Assembly: GCF_001297705.1 (NCBI RefSeq)
Contig: NZ_LIRF01000003.1
Coordinates: forward strand, 248,001-312,000
Origin: Chryseobacterium sp. ERMR1:04
GTDB taxonomy: Bacteria > Bacteroidota > Bacteroidia > Flavobacteriales > Weeksellaceae
Length of the DNA: 64,000 bases
Direction: 5' to 3'
Translations under genes and position numbers: made by a program
Notes under the pieces: model-generated
What the model saw: the letters and a program-made list of their open reading frames with translations, nothing else
Told to the model about the DNA's origin: nothing
The model's database searches: none
Shown: positions 36,394 through 45,370 of the stretch, piece by piece
How positions within the stretch are numbered: the first letter of the stretch is position 1
Layout of the letters: each line of letters opens with the position of its first letter

Positions 36394-36424
36394 TTGCCTG
36401 TTTTGATTAACTCTACTACTTTTG
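36394..36424 (+). promoter_or_regulatory. Promoter of the TonB receptor gene
   Basis: TTG (36394-36396), 20 bases, then TACTTTTG (36417-36424), about 50 bases before the start codon. Confidence 0.65.
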
Positions 36425-36474
36425 GGCTTGCTAAAATGCAAAAAAACTAACTGAAGAATAATTCTGATAAAAAC

Positions 36475-38286
36475 ATGATTAAAAAAGTAGGAAGTGCTTT
36501 TTTTCTTGGAACAATGCTTTTCTCTCAAGCACAGGAAAAGACAACTGAGATTGATACCATCGCTGTACAAGGTAAATTTATTGCCACACCTTATAAAAGT
36601 GCCAACCAAAATATTACCATTATTACGAAAGCAGATATTATGAACTCGCCTGCAAAAAGTATTGATGAGATTCTTCAGCAAGTTCCCGGAATGGATGTCA
36701 GAAGGAGAGGAGCGAACGGTGTACAAAGTGATATTGGGTTTCGAGGAAGCTCTTTTGAGCAAGTGCTTTTGCTATTGAACGGTATCAGAATGAATGATTC
36801 TCAGACGGGTCATAATTCAATGAATATCCCTGTAGATCTTGACGATGTAGAAAGAATAGAAGTGATAAAAGGCCCTGCAGCAAGAAGATTTGGTCAGAAT
36901 GCCTATGCGGGAGCCATTAATATTATTACTAAAATAAATCCTGGAAAAAGAGTAAAGATAAGCGCAGAGGGTGGAGATTATGAAACCTATAGTTTAGGAA
37001 TGAATGCGAGTATTGGAAATGAAAAATTCTCGAATTCACTTCAGGCTAATTCTGCTTCCTCACAAGGATATATGCATAATACCGATTACGAAATCAGAAA
37101 TGTATTTTATCAGAGTAAGTTGGCTATAAAAAATGGGGATCTTAAGCTACAGGCAGGTTTTTCAGAGAAAAAGTTTGGTGCGAATGGTTTTTATTCGTCT
37201 CCACAGGCTACTGAGCAGTACGAGGAACTTCAGTCTTCTATTGTGAGCTTGGTTCACCAGCAAAGTTTTGGTAAGTTTAAAGTCAATTCAAATGTGTATT
37301 GGAGAAGAGGCCAGGATATGTATCTTTTCAACCGTGAAAAGCCTGAAATTTACAGAAACATGCACATTGGAAATAATGTAGGTGGTGAAGTAAATTCTAG
37401 TTATCAGTGGAAACTGGGAACCACAGGCGTTGGGGTAGAACTGAGAAAAGAACTGTTGGCAAGTAATAATCTAGGCAACAGAAATCGCTTTGTTTCTCAG
37501 GTTTTCTTTGAACATCATTTTTCTTTATTAGACAAAAAATTAAATATTACCCCCGGGGTTTCCTGGGCAAACTACTCTAATGAAGGAAATTTCTTCTATC
37601 CTGGATTGGATGTAGGCTATAACTTCAATCCAAACAATAAAATCTATGGAAATATCTCAAAAGTTCATAGGGTTCCGACCTTTACAGATCTTTATTATGT
37701 AAGTAAAACGGAGCAGGGAAATGTTAATTTAATTCCTGAAAATGCTGTTTATTCAGAAATTGGGTATCAGTTTCAGAATAAAAATATCTTAGCTAAAGTA
37801 AGTGGATTTTTAAGAGGAGCCAATAACTCTATCGATTGGGTTAAAGCTTCTTTAAATGATCCGATCTGGTATGCCCAAAATGTTGGTGATACAACAATAA
37901 AAGGGATTGAAGTTGAATTGAATCACAGAGTCTTTGATTGGCTAAAATACACTGCAGGATACACTTATTTGGATAATAAATTTAATGCTTCTAATGATTT
38001 TGTTTCCCGATATGTGTTGGATAACTTGAAGCATCAGTTTATTGCAAAACTAGAAACAAAGTTCCTTAATAATTTTACCAATGAAGTTGTTTACAGATAC
38101 AATGACAGGCTAAATTTGGGGAGTTATAATCTTTTGGATGAAAAGTTAAGTTTCGTTAATAAAGACTTTTCAGTGTATATTTTAATTAATAATTTAACAA
38201 ACACGAAATATACTGAAACCTTTGGGGTGAATATGCCTAATAGATGGTTTCACGTTGGTTTTACGTATAATATCAATATTAAGTAA
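36475..38286 (+). CDS. TonB-dependent outer-membrane receptor (BtuB-like)
   Basis: 603 residues with a signal peptide ending MLFSQAQ. A TonB-box-like DTIAVQG leads into the plug domain (NQNITIITKADIMNSPAKSI, VPGMDVRRRGANGVQSDI, IEVIKGPAARRFGQNAYAGA). The rest is a 22-strand-type barrel ending in an aromatic residue-containing strand (WFHVGFTYNINIK). It lacks the N-terminal carboxypeptidase-like domain of SusC proteins. Size and plug resemble vitamin or siderophore receptors; the substrate is not determinable. A DUF2490 outer-membrane protein follows. Confidence 0.9.
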   Translation: MIKKVGSAFFLGTMLFSQAQEKTTEIDTIAVQGKFIATPYKSANQNITIITKADIMNSPAKSIDEILQQVPGMDVRRRGANGVQSDIGFRGSSFEQVLLLLNGIRMNDSQTGHNSMNIPVDLDDVERIEVIKGPAARRFGQNAYAGAINIITKINPGKRVKISAEGGDYETYSLGMNASIGNEKFSNSLQANSASSQGYMHNTDYEIRNVFYQSKLAIKNGDLKLQAGFSEKKFGANGFYSSPQATEQYEELQSSIVSLVHQQSFGKFKVNSNVYWRRGQDMYLFNREKPEIYRNMHIGNNVGGEVNSSYQWKLGTTGVGVELRKELLASNNLGNRNRFVSQVFFEHHFSLLDKKLNITPGVSWANYSNEGNFFYPGLDVGYNFNPNNKIYGNISKVHRVPTFTDLYYVSKTEQGNVNLIPENAVYSEIGYQFQNKNILAKVSGFLRGANNSIDWVKASLNDPIWYAQNVGDTTIKGIEVELNHRVFDWLKYTAGYTYLDNKFNASNDFVSRYVLDNLKHQFIAKLETKFLNNFTNEVVYRYNDRLNLGSYNLLDEKLSFVNKDFSVYILINNLTNTKYTETFGVNMPNRWFHVGFTYNINIK

Positions 38287-38358
38287 TTGTTAATTTTGAG
38301 ATTACGTAAAGTTAATGTTAACGGTTTATTAAATAATTTATTTTTGCAGAAAAAATTT

Positions 38359-39075
38359 ATGAAACTGTTCCTAAGTTTGAGTCTATTCTTAAGCATCACA
38401 TTTCTAAAAGCACAAGAGCATCTTTCCAGTTTTAATGCTTTAACATTAACGTATAAATTCCATCCTAAATTTTTTCTTTATGCAGAAGGGCAGATGAGAG
38501 GTATTGAAGACTACACGTATCCTGATTATTACGAAATGAAAGGGGGATTAGGGTATAACCTTACCAAAAACCATAAACCATTCGTTGGGTTGGGAAGATA
38601 TGCTACTTATAAAGACCACGCCATTAACAAAGAAGAATTCAGAGTATGGTTGCAGGATGTTATTGATTTCAAAAAAGGAATCGTAAAGTTTGAGAACAGA
38701 TTTCGTATTGAAAAATCATGGTTCTACGAGCCTCAAAGTGATAAAAGTTCCCAAAGAATGCGTTACCGTTACCGTTTAAATGTTTCCGTTCCTCTAAATG
38801 CCAAAAAAATTGGGCCCGGGACTGTATTCGCCAACGTTTATGACGAAATTTTTGTAGTAACGCCTACAAAACCTGCATTTGCAAGAAATAGAGTATATGG
38901 TGGTTTAGGATATCAGATTGATGAAAACTTCGGAATTTTGGGAGGTTATCTTTGGCAGAGAGAATTTGAAGCGAAAGGGAATAAAAATGTTCACTTCATC
39001 TATCTCGCATTAAACATCAATATAGACGATACCAATCCTCCTACAAAGACCTATCATTTCCCTGGAGCAGATTAA
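38359..39075 (+). CDS. DUF2490 domain protein, predicted outer-membrane barrel
   Basis: 238 residues with signal peptide MKLFLSLSLFLSITFLKAQ. A beta-rich body with alternating aromatic residues (KFFLYAEGQMRGIED, MRYRYRLNVSVPLNA, VYGGLGYQIDENFGIL, VHFIYLALNINID) matches DUF2490 proteins of Bacteroidota. TATTTTTG at 38339-38346 is a -7 element just before the ATG, which supports this start over the longer frame. The function of DUF2490 is unknown; linkage to the receptor suggests a shared uptake role. Confidence 0.85.
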   Translation: MKLFLSLSLFLSITFLKAQEHLSSFNALTLTYKFHPKFFLYAEGQMRGIEDYTYPDYYEMKGGLGYNLTKNHKPFVGLGRYATYKDHAINKEEFRVWLQDVIDFKKGIVKFENRFRIEKSWFYEPQSDKSSQRMRYRYRLNVSVPLNAKKIGPGTVFANVYDEIFVVTPTKPAFARNRVYGGLGYQIDENFGILGGYLWQREFEAKGNKNVHFIYLALNINIDDTNPPTKTYHFPGAD

Positions 39076-39335
39076 GAGCCTTATTTATCTTGTATCTAAA
39101 TATTTTTAAACCATTAAGTTTAATTTACAAGATGAGTGAAATTAATGACAATTACAGTAAAATTGGTAAATTTGTCCCTAAGAATTTAAATTTAAATAGT
39201 CAACTTGTTTAAACTTTTATCTTTACCACAAAAGTGACAAAAGATTAGCCCATTAGTCACTTTAAGTTGAGCATTAGGCTACAAATAAGAGCACATAAGT
39301 TTTTAAAAATCTTTGATTTTTATTCTTTTGCTTTC
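39076..39335. other. Gene-free AT-rich gap
   Basis: I see no convincing gene, promoter or terminator here. Short words such as AAGTGACAAAAG and CACTTTAAGTTG do not form a stable hairpin. Confidence 0.4.
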
Positions 39336-39434
39336 TCAATAATCAATCCTTAATAAATCAACGATAGCTTTTGATTCTTTTGCGGTTAAATTTTTAATTC
39401 GTTTAAACAGGTTCGGTGTATTAATATTTATCAA
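39336..39434 (-). CDS. Small frame following the HD hydrolase
   Basis: A TTG-initiated 32-residue frame overlapping the last codons of the HD gene. Its translation, TPNLFKRIKNLTAKESKAIV followed by DLLRIDY, is more protein-like than chance sequence. It may be a small coupled protein or the frameshifted tail of a longer ancestral HD protein. Confidence 0.28.
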   Translation of the reverse strand: MININTPNLFKRIKNLTAKESKAIVDLLRIDY

Positions 39435-39867
39435 TTAAATAATGATACGCTTTCAGATATTTGTTGAATCTTTTGATGTCTTTTGAAGTCAATTCTCGAT
39501 TTACTCTTCGAAGATCCATATTATCGCGAAGGTCATTGAGTTTTACAGCTACTGCTAACGGAGATCTTTCTGTTCTTTTTACAAAATCGTCATATTCTTC
39601 ATCGGGATCAAATTTTGTAAGACAGCTGATTGCAAAAATAATGTATTCAGGAAAACCTTCATCTCGTAAGTAATCAAGGCTGAAAGTTTCAGGGTGATCT
39701 TCTACCACATCATGTAAAACGCCTACAATTTTTTCATCCATTGTTTTACCATATTCCATGACACGCATAACGTGAGCGATATATGGAGCGTGGTATTTAT
39801 CTGTTTGTCCTTTATGTGCCTTGTCAGCTATTTTTATTGCTCGGTGGAGCATTGCATCTTTTGTCAT
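39421..39867 (-). CDS. HD-domain hydrolase (SpoT/MESH1-like)
   Basis: 148 residues. The HD metal motif is HAPYIAHVMRV then GVLHDVVEDHPE. AVKLNDLRDNMDL resembles the VKLADRLHNM segment of (p)ppGpp hydrolases. It is a single-domain protein without synthetase, so a small alarmone hydrolase or related nucleotide phosphohydrolase is likely. A -7 element TATTTTTG is on the minus strand at 39893-39886. Confidence 0.85.
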   Translation of the reverse strand: MTKDAMLHRAIKIADKAHKGQTDKYHAPYIAHVMRVMEYGKTMDEKIVGVLHDVVEDHPETFSLDYLRDEGFPEYIIFAISCLTKFDPDEEYDDFVKRTERSPLAVAVKLNDLRDNMDLRRVNRELTSKDIKRFNKYLKAYHYLIDKY

Positions 39868-39993
39868 TGTATATAAAGTAGACTACAAAAATAAAAAACG
39901 CCACTCATATAACAGGATATCACAGGATATTTTTTTAATTTTTAATGAAGAATTTATTTGATTTCTTATTAGTAAATGAAACTTAAAGCTTCA

Positions 39994-40026
39994 ATAAAAA
40001 AATAACGCTTCATTAGAAGCGTTATT
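39994..40026 (-). terminator. Terminator of first C1q-like gene
   Basis: Perfect 11-bp stem AATAACGCTTC/GAAGCGTTATT with an ATTA loop, followed on the minus strand by a T-run. Confidence 0.85.
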
Positions 40027-40052
40027 TATAAGAGTATTTAGAAAAACCATTT

Positions 40053-40793
40053 TTATTTTAATCGTTTTAAAGACATCTGTGTTACGGGACCTGAACCTGT
40101 ACTTCCTGAGCTTAATTGCTTCATGGTTATACTTGCTGTATTAGCTAGTCTAAACGAATAAGTATTGGCAGCTAACATAGGAATGGAAGTTAGTAATGTA
40201 TAGGTCTGTAAGCTTCCGGTGGTTGCGGTGAAAAGATCATTTACACGTGCAACCCAAGTACTGTTTGTATCATTCCAGATTCCTATCACAGGAGAGGTTG
40301 CATTAGTTGTTGATAGTTGGGCATTCATGGTTACTTGATAGACTCCATCAGCGGATACTTTGAATGAATTAGTGGTTGTAGAAGCGGTATAAAGATTTTC
40401 ATTATCTACAATTTTATTATTTAAGTTACCAACTGCGACTGCACCACCAGTACCAGCATCTGTAAAATCGGCTGTCATTTGGGCAATGATCTCTTGTGCT
40501 ACTATAAACTGCCCGTTAACTACAATAACAGTACCTGTAGAATTAGGTACACCTGCAAGATTTTGCCATGTAGGAGCTACCCCTGGTCCATTGGATTTTA
40601 ATACCTGACCAGCAGTTCCTGCAGATCCTGCGGTAGAAGCATTGCCGCCTACGTTAAGCTCATTAACAAGTTGAAGCGATCCATTAACGTGTAATGTTTT
40701 TTGAGGGGTTGTAGTACTGATACCAACTTGCGCATATGATAATGTGATAAAACCTGATATCATCATTACAATAGATAAATTTAATTTTTTCAT
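40053..40793 (-). CDS. Secreted C1q-like protein A
   Basis: 246 residues. The signal peptide ends at LSYAQ. The segment VGISTTTPQKTLHVNGSLQL is the head found on many flavobacterial surface proteins. A Gly/Ala-rich spacer with a GxAGTAGQ pattern and a C-terminal jelly-roll domain (ENLYTASTTTNSFKVSADGV, YQVTMNAQLST, NTYSFRLANTA) resemble C1q/TNF-like trimerising domains. No T9SS sorting domain is visible. It is clearly paralogous to the next gene over nearly its full length. Role unknown; surface adhesion is one possibility. Confidence 0.78.
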   Translation of the reverse strand: MKKLNLSIVMMISGFITLSYAQVGISTTTPQKTLHVNGSLQLVNELNVGGNASTAGSAGTAGQVLKSNGPGVAPTWQNLAGVPNSTGTVIVVNGQFIVAQEIIAQMTADFTDAGTGGAVAVGNLNNKIVDNENLYTASTTTNSFKVSADGVYQVTMNAQLSTTNATSPVIGIWNDTNSTWVARVNDLFTATTGSLQTYTLLTSIPMLAANTYSFRLANTASITMKQLSSGSTGSGPVTQMSLKRLK

Positions 40794-40883
40794 AGTGTTT
40801 GCTTTATTTTATTATACAATAATACGTAAATTTAGAAAAAAAATAATTTAAATGAAAATTATTTTTTACCTATTACCCATAAA

Positions 40884-40913
40884 ATAAGCGCTCCAAAAAA
40901 ATGAAGCGCTTAT
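40884..40913 (-). terminator. Terminator of second C1q-like gene
   Basis: ATAAGCGCT/AGCGCTTAT, 9-bp stem with a 12-base A-rich loop, 36 bases after the stop on the minus strand. No long T-run follows, so it is weaker than its neighbours. Confidence 0.55.
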
Positions 40914-40949
40914 CTACAAATACAAATTATGAAATATTAAAATATATTT

Positions 40950-41678
40950 CTATTTTAATCTTTTTACGGATACTTGTGTTACGGGGCCAGAACCTGTACT
41001 TCCTGAACTTAATTGTTTCAAAGTTGTACTGGCAGTCGTGTTGGTTTGTCTAAATGAATACGTCTTTGATGCCAACATAGGAACAGAAGTTATCAGTGTA
41101 TATGTTTGCAAACCTCCTGAACTTGCTGTAAAAAGATCATTCACACGTGCTATCCATGAATTGGCTGTATTATCCCATACTCCTAAAACGGGAGACGAGG
41201 CATTAGTTGTTGAAAGTTGCCCATTGATAGTAACCTGATATACTCCATCAGCAGATACTTTAAATGAATTGCTAGTCGCTGAAGCAGTATAAAGGTTTTG
41301 ATTGTCTATAATTACGTTATTTAAGTTTCCTATAGCAACTGGTGCTCCGCTACCATCTGTAAAATCAGCAGTCATCTGTGCTGTTATTTCTTGAGCTACG
41401 ATAAGTTTTCCATTGATTACAATGGCAGTTCCTGTGCCTGAAAAGTTTTGCCATGAAGGAGCTGCGCCTGGTCCGTTAGAAGCTAGCAGTTGACCTGCCG
41501 TTCCAGCAGATCCTGCGGTAGTAGCATTGCCTCCCACATTCAATTCATTGACTACTTGTAGAGATCCATTAACATGTAGGGTTTTCTGAGGGGTGGTGGT
41601 ACTAATACCAACTTGAGCATAAGATTTCATTGAAAAAGCCGATGTGGCCATTACAAGAGGTAAAATAACTTTTTTCAT
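40950..41678 (-). CDS. Secreted C1q-like protein B
   Basis: 242 residues. Signal peptide to SYAQ, then the same VGISTTTPQKTLHVNGSLQ head, GTAGQ spacer, NLYTASATSNSFKVSADGVY core and SGPVTQVSVKRLK end as the neighbour, differing mainly in the spacer. Each copy has its own terminator, so they are separate transcription units that arose by tandem duplication. The function is unknown. Confidence 0.78.
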   Translation of the reverse strand: MKKVILPLVMATSAFSMKSYAQVGISTTTPQKTLHVNGSLQVVNELNVGGNATTAGSAGTAGQLLASNGPGAAPSWQNFSGTGTAIVINGKLIVAQEITAQMTADFTDGSGAPVAIGNLNNVIIDNQNLYTASATSNSFKVSADGVYQVTINGQLSTTNASSPVLGVWDNTANSWIARVNDLFTASSGGLQTYTLITSVPMLASKTYSFRQTNTTASTTLKQLSSGSTGSGPVTQVSVKRLK

Positions 41679-42150
41679 AATGTATGTTTTTTTATTATAA
41701 TTTCTGAGCAGAAATGGTTTTGTGTTTACTTTATCTCAGCTCAACAATTGAAATATGGAGAATTATAGTTTTTAAGATTAATATTTTTCTTAACGACACG
41801 AAATTAATTAAATATTAGGTTAATCGATTAATCAAAATATGAAATAAAAAAATGAAGTATTTCATTTCAATTAAAATATTTCTATTTTTTATAATAATGT
41901 CTAAGAAAGGTTTTATTTTCTCATTGGCGTGTTTTTTTAATTTTTATAAATAAATATAAAATAGTATTATGTAGTAAATATAAAATTATTTTTTTTATAA
42001 TCTATAGAATTATTTGATAATTTTTTGTTAAAGTGTTGTAAGTCTAAAGTTTGTGATATTAATTTGATATTTAATTCCCTTTATCCATAGTACTTTTATT
42101 GTTTTATTAAACACTACATCGATACACTAAAGTTTTATTCAATTGCTAAA
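41679..42150. other. Gene-free AT-rich gap upstream of C1q-like B
   Basis: Very AT-rich with no open frame of note. I could not find a properly spaced promoter for the minus-strand gene; a regulatory region is expected here but not demonstrable by eye. Confidence 0.4.
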
Positions 42151-42180
42151 AAAACACCATAGCAGAGGCTATAGTGTTTT
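42151..42180 (-). terminator. Terminator of C1q-like C
   Basis: AAAACACCATAGC pairs with GCTATAGTGTTTT across one mismatch, loop AGAG, with T-rich flanks on the minus strand. Confidence 0.75.
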
Positions 42181-42209
42181 AAATTTTTAGAACATTGAAA
42201 AATAGTGAA

Positions 42210-42971
42210 TTAAGCCCCCATATAAGTTATTGTAAAAGATCGAGTACTGATGGTATAATTGGTTCCTGTACATCCATTACATGGAATTCCTCCAAGTTGC
42301 ACAACCTGACCCTGATTTAAGTATAAAACAATAACTCCACCAGAATTATAGGTATTGCCTGGGGCATTTACATTCGATAAAGAAGAATATTGATATTGCG
42401 TATTATCATATTTAACATTCCAGGCAAAGCTATTACCGCCTTTATTAGGAGCCATCATGCTTTGTAATGATACCTGATAATATCCTGCTTTAGGAACAGT
42501 ATATTCATTATTAGCGGTGTTCCAACCCCCATCATTGGTACTTGTTGTAAATGCAAATTTATTAAAACCACTTGCATCATTGATAACATAGCTATTAGAA
42601 GCTGTTCCTGCAGCCACAACGGTTGGAACGAAAGTATTGGTAGAAGTTGTGGAAAGCCTTACCCAAACATTTCCGTCAAAATAATAAAAGCCGGTACTTC
42701 CAATATTAATGGCTGCTCCTGATTGTGAGCCTGTTGAAATACTGTTAACATAAATCATAGTGGAAGTTTGAACATTGGCCATGTTTTGTGCTCTTTCTCT
42801 GTCTACTCTTGGAATGAGTATTCCATCTGCATTGGTGGTATTACCGGTGGCATTTTTCGCTGTAATATCTAACGTAGACGCAGGAGAAGGGGTGTTTATT
42901 CCTACCTGTGCGTATGTTGCAATACTTGTTGAAAATAGAGCGATTAAAGAGTAAATTTTGTTTTTTTTCAT
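42210..42971 (-). CDS. Secreted C1q-like protein C
   Basis: 253 residues. Signal peptide to ATYAQ, then VGINTPSPASTLDITAKNA, a head related to A and B but distinct, and FYYFDGNVWVRLS, a short linker motif. The C-terminal jelly roll (NEYTVPKAGYYQVSLQSMMA, FAWNVKYDNTQYQY, YLNQGQVVQLGGIPC) again fits C1q-like folds. CNGC near the end may form a disulfide. No sorting domain was seen. It is transcribed from a promoter about 330 bases upstream. Confidence 0.75.
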   Translation of the reverse strand: MKKNKIYSLIALFSTSIATYAQVGINTPSPASTLDITAKNATGNTTNADGILIPRVDRERAQNMANVQTSTMIYVNSISTGSQSGAAINIGSTGFYYFDGNVWVRLSTTSTNTFVPTVVAAGTASNSYVINDASGFNKFAFTTSTNDGGWNTANNEYTVPKAGYYQVSLQSMMAPNKGGNSFAWNVKYDNTQYQYSSLSNVNAPGNTYNSGGVIVLYLNQGQVVQLGGIPCNGCTGTNYTISTRSFTITYMGA

Positions 42972-43304
42972 TGTGTTGTGTATTTAAATTTATAATTAAT
43001 TATGTTCGTATTGTTGCTGTGTCGCTGTGAACCAGTGGCATATTTTACATAAACTCTCTCATTTAATTAAAAAATAGTCTGAATAGTGTAAGTGTTTTTA
43101 GTTTGCACAAAAATCCTATTCAGTTTTAAATTAATTGAATGTATAAAAGCGGGTAAATAATTGTGGGAGGATTGTCTTAGTGGACAAATTTAATATAGAC
43201 AACTTAGGTGTTATCAGTAAATAGAAAGGTTTGTTTTTTTATCATTGTGTGTGTAAGTTATTAATTGGGCGCTGCTTTTGAAGAGTAGCTATTTTTTTTC
43301 GCTG

Positions 43305-43334
43305 CAAAGGTATTTATTTTTATTACAATAACAA
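43305..43334 (-). promoter_or_regulatory. Promoter giving a long leader to C1q-like C
   Basis: On the minus strand TTG (43334-43332), 19 bases, then TACCTTTG (43312-43305). The next gene start is at 42971, so the message would carry about 325 untranslated bases. I see no gene in 42972-43498. Confidence 0.5.
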
Positions 43335-43498
43335 ATGTATTTTTGTTTTTAACAAATAAAAAAATAGGAATTAAAATGTTTTAATTTTAATCAATTGATT
43401 ATTAGCTGTTTAATATGTATTAATTAATTGTTAATAGTTTTGTTTATTCTCTTTAACTTGAATAAAAGAGATGATACCATATTTTTTTGAATGAAAAA

Positions 43499-43561
43499 TG
43501 CCCCTAAAAAGTACTCAACTTTTCAGAGGCAGTGTAAAAGTTAGGTTATTAAAAACCTAAC
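43499..43561 (-). terminator. Terminators ending the beta-oxidation operon
   Basis: Two hairpins: TGCCcCTaAAAAGT/ACTTTTcAGAGGCA (43499-43531) and GTTAGGTT/AACCTAAC (43540-43561), 15-75 bases after the acyl-CoA dehydrogenase stop. Confidence 0.7.
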
Positions 43562-43575
43562 TTATATATAAAAGC

Positions 43576-45351
43576 TTAATAAGCTCCTTTTTCAATAAAA
43601 TGGGCAGCCACTTTTTCAGTTAATGCCACCACATTTGGATTGTTGGTATATTTCGTGAATCTTCTTAATCCTGAAAGCATCATTCTCTGTTCGTCTCCTT
43701 CTGCGAAAGAAATAATTCCTTCTTTAGCTGCAGAAATGATTTTCTCCACCGCCTTATAAAGGTTTAATTGAGCCATTGCCGCTTCTACAGAATCAGGAGA
43801 GAAGTGTTTTTCAGCTCTTAAAATTGCAGATTCAGCCATGTAGATCTGGTTAAGAATTTCAGAAGCATTTAATAATAAATGTTGCTGTTTCTCAATATCC
43901 ATCATATATTTTTGAAGCGCAGCACCCGCAACCATTAAAAATACTTTCTTAAGATTGGCAATGATTGTTTTTTCTTCACTCATGAATGCAGAATAATCAG
44001 GCACTTCAAATGACGGAATTCCCATCAATTCTTTGCTGATTGCCATTGCAGGAGATAATAGGTCTAATTCTCCCTTCATTGCTCTTTTAATTAACATTCC
44101 AACAGCTAGCAATCTGTTGATTTCGTTGGTTCCTTCATAAATTCTTCCAATTCTTGCATCTCTCCATGCAGCTTCCATTGGAGTATCTTCTGAGAATCCC
44201 ATTCCACCATAGATCTGGATTCCTTCATCGGCTGTATTTTGAGTAAGGTCAGAAACAAAAACTTTTAGGATAGATGCTTCTACAGCGAATTCTTCAACTC
44301 CTTTTAATTCGGCTTGCTGATGATCCATTCCGCCAGCAACCAATTCTTCAATCTTATCTTCTACATTTTTTGCTAAACGGTAAGAACCTGCTTCACTTAC
44401 AAAAACTCCGGTAGACATTTCAGCAATTTTCTTTCTGATCGCTCCGAAAGTTGAAATAGAAACACCAAATTGTTTTCTTTCATTTGAATATTGAATAGAA
44501 TGGTTCAGGATTCTTCTTTGTCCGTCAAGATTGGCCGCAGCTAGCTTAATTCTACCTACATTCAGAGCATTCAAAGCGATTTTGAAACCATTGTTTCTTT
44601 CGCCCAACATATTCTCTACAGGAACCTTCATGTCATTGAAGAAAACCTGACGGGTAGAAGACGAACGAATTCCTAATTTATGTTCTTCTTCACCAAATGT
44701 TAAGCTGTTTGGATCTTCTAATTCTGAACGATTAATCACAAAACCTGTGATATTTTTATCATCATCAATTTTAGCAAACAAAGTGAAAGTATCTGCAAAA
44801 CCTGCATTGGAAATCCACATTTTCTGTCCGTTGATGATGTAATGTTTTCCATCTTCAGATAATTTTGCTCTTGTTTTTCCTGAGTTTGCATCAGAACCTG
44901 CATCAGGCTCAGTCAAACAGTAAGCACCGAACTTTGTCCCGGTAGCTAAATCCGGAAGATATTTCTTTTTCAATTCTTCACTTCCGTAAAGTAGGGTAGG
45001 AAGCGTTCCGATTCCGGTGTGCGCTCCATAAGCTGTTGCCAATGAACCGTTTCCTCCAGATACATAATCGCAAGCTAACATAGTGCTTACGAATCCCATT
45101 CCAAGACCACCGTATTCTTCAGGAACTGTAATTCCTAACAGTCCCATTTCTCCTAACTTACGCATTGTTTCTTCAGTTAATGCATAATCTTTTTTCTCGA
45201 AACGATCGTGCTGTGGGATCACTTCTCTATCAATAAATTCTTTAGCAGAATCACGAAGCATTCTTTGTTCTTCGCTTAATTCTTCAAGACTGAAAATTTC
45301 GTTTGCAAGGATTTCCTTGATCAGGAATTCTCCTCCTTTTAATGTAGCCAT
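43576..45351 (-). CDS. Acyl-CoA dehydrogenase
   Basis: A 591-residue FAD enzyme for the first oxidation step of fatty-acid beta-oxidation. It has the family segments GAYCLTEPDAGSDANSGKT, WISNAGFADTFTLFAKI and ERKQFGVSISTFGAI, and the catalytic Glu in GRIYEGTNEINRLL. A C-terminal extension of about 170 residues makes it VLCAD-like, longer than the 380-residue short-chain members. It is the last gene of the minus-strand operon with fadB and fadA. Confidence 0.95.
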   Translation of the reverse strand: MATLKGGEFLIKEILANEIFSLEELSEEQRMLRDSAKEFIDREVIPQHDRFEKKDYALTEETMRKLGEMGLLGITVPEEYGGLGMGFVSTMLACDYVSGGNGSLATAYGAHTGIGTLPTLLYGSEELKKKYLPDLATGTKFGAYCLTEPDAGSDANSGKTRAKLSEDGKHYIINGQKMWISNAGFADTFTLFAKIDDDKNITGFVINRSELEDPNSLTFGEEEHKLGIRSSSTRQVFFNDMKVPVENMLGERNNGFKIALNALNVGRIKLAAANLDGQRRILNHSIQYSNERKQFGVSISTFGAIRKKIAEMSTGVFVSEAGSYRLAKNVEDKIEELVAGGMDHQQAELKGVEEFAVEASILKVFVSDLTQNTADEGIQIYGGMGFSEDTPMEAAWRDARIGRIYEGTNEINRLLAVGMLIKRAMKGELDLLSPAMAISKELMGIPSFEVPDYSAFMSEEKTIIANLKKVFLMVAGAALQKYMMDIEKQQHLLLNASEILNQIYMAESAILRAEKHFSPDSVEAAMAQLNLYKAVEKIISAAKEGIISFAEGDEQRMMLSGLRRFTKYTNNPNVVALTEKVAAHFIEKGAY

Positions 45352-45370
45352 ATGTTATTTTTTATTTTTT

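Noticed and set aside
36379..36474. Riboswitch before the TonB receptor gene
   Set aside because: The leader downstream of the promoter is only about 45 bases, with no cobalamin-box or other known aptamer pattern.
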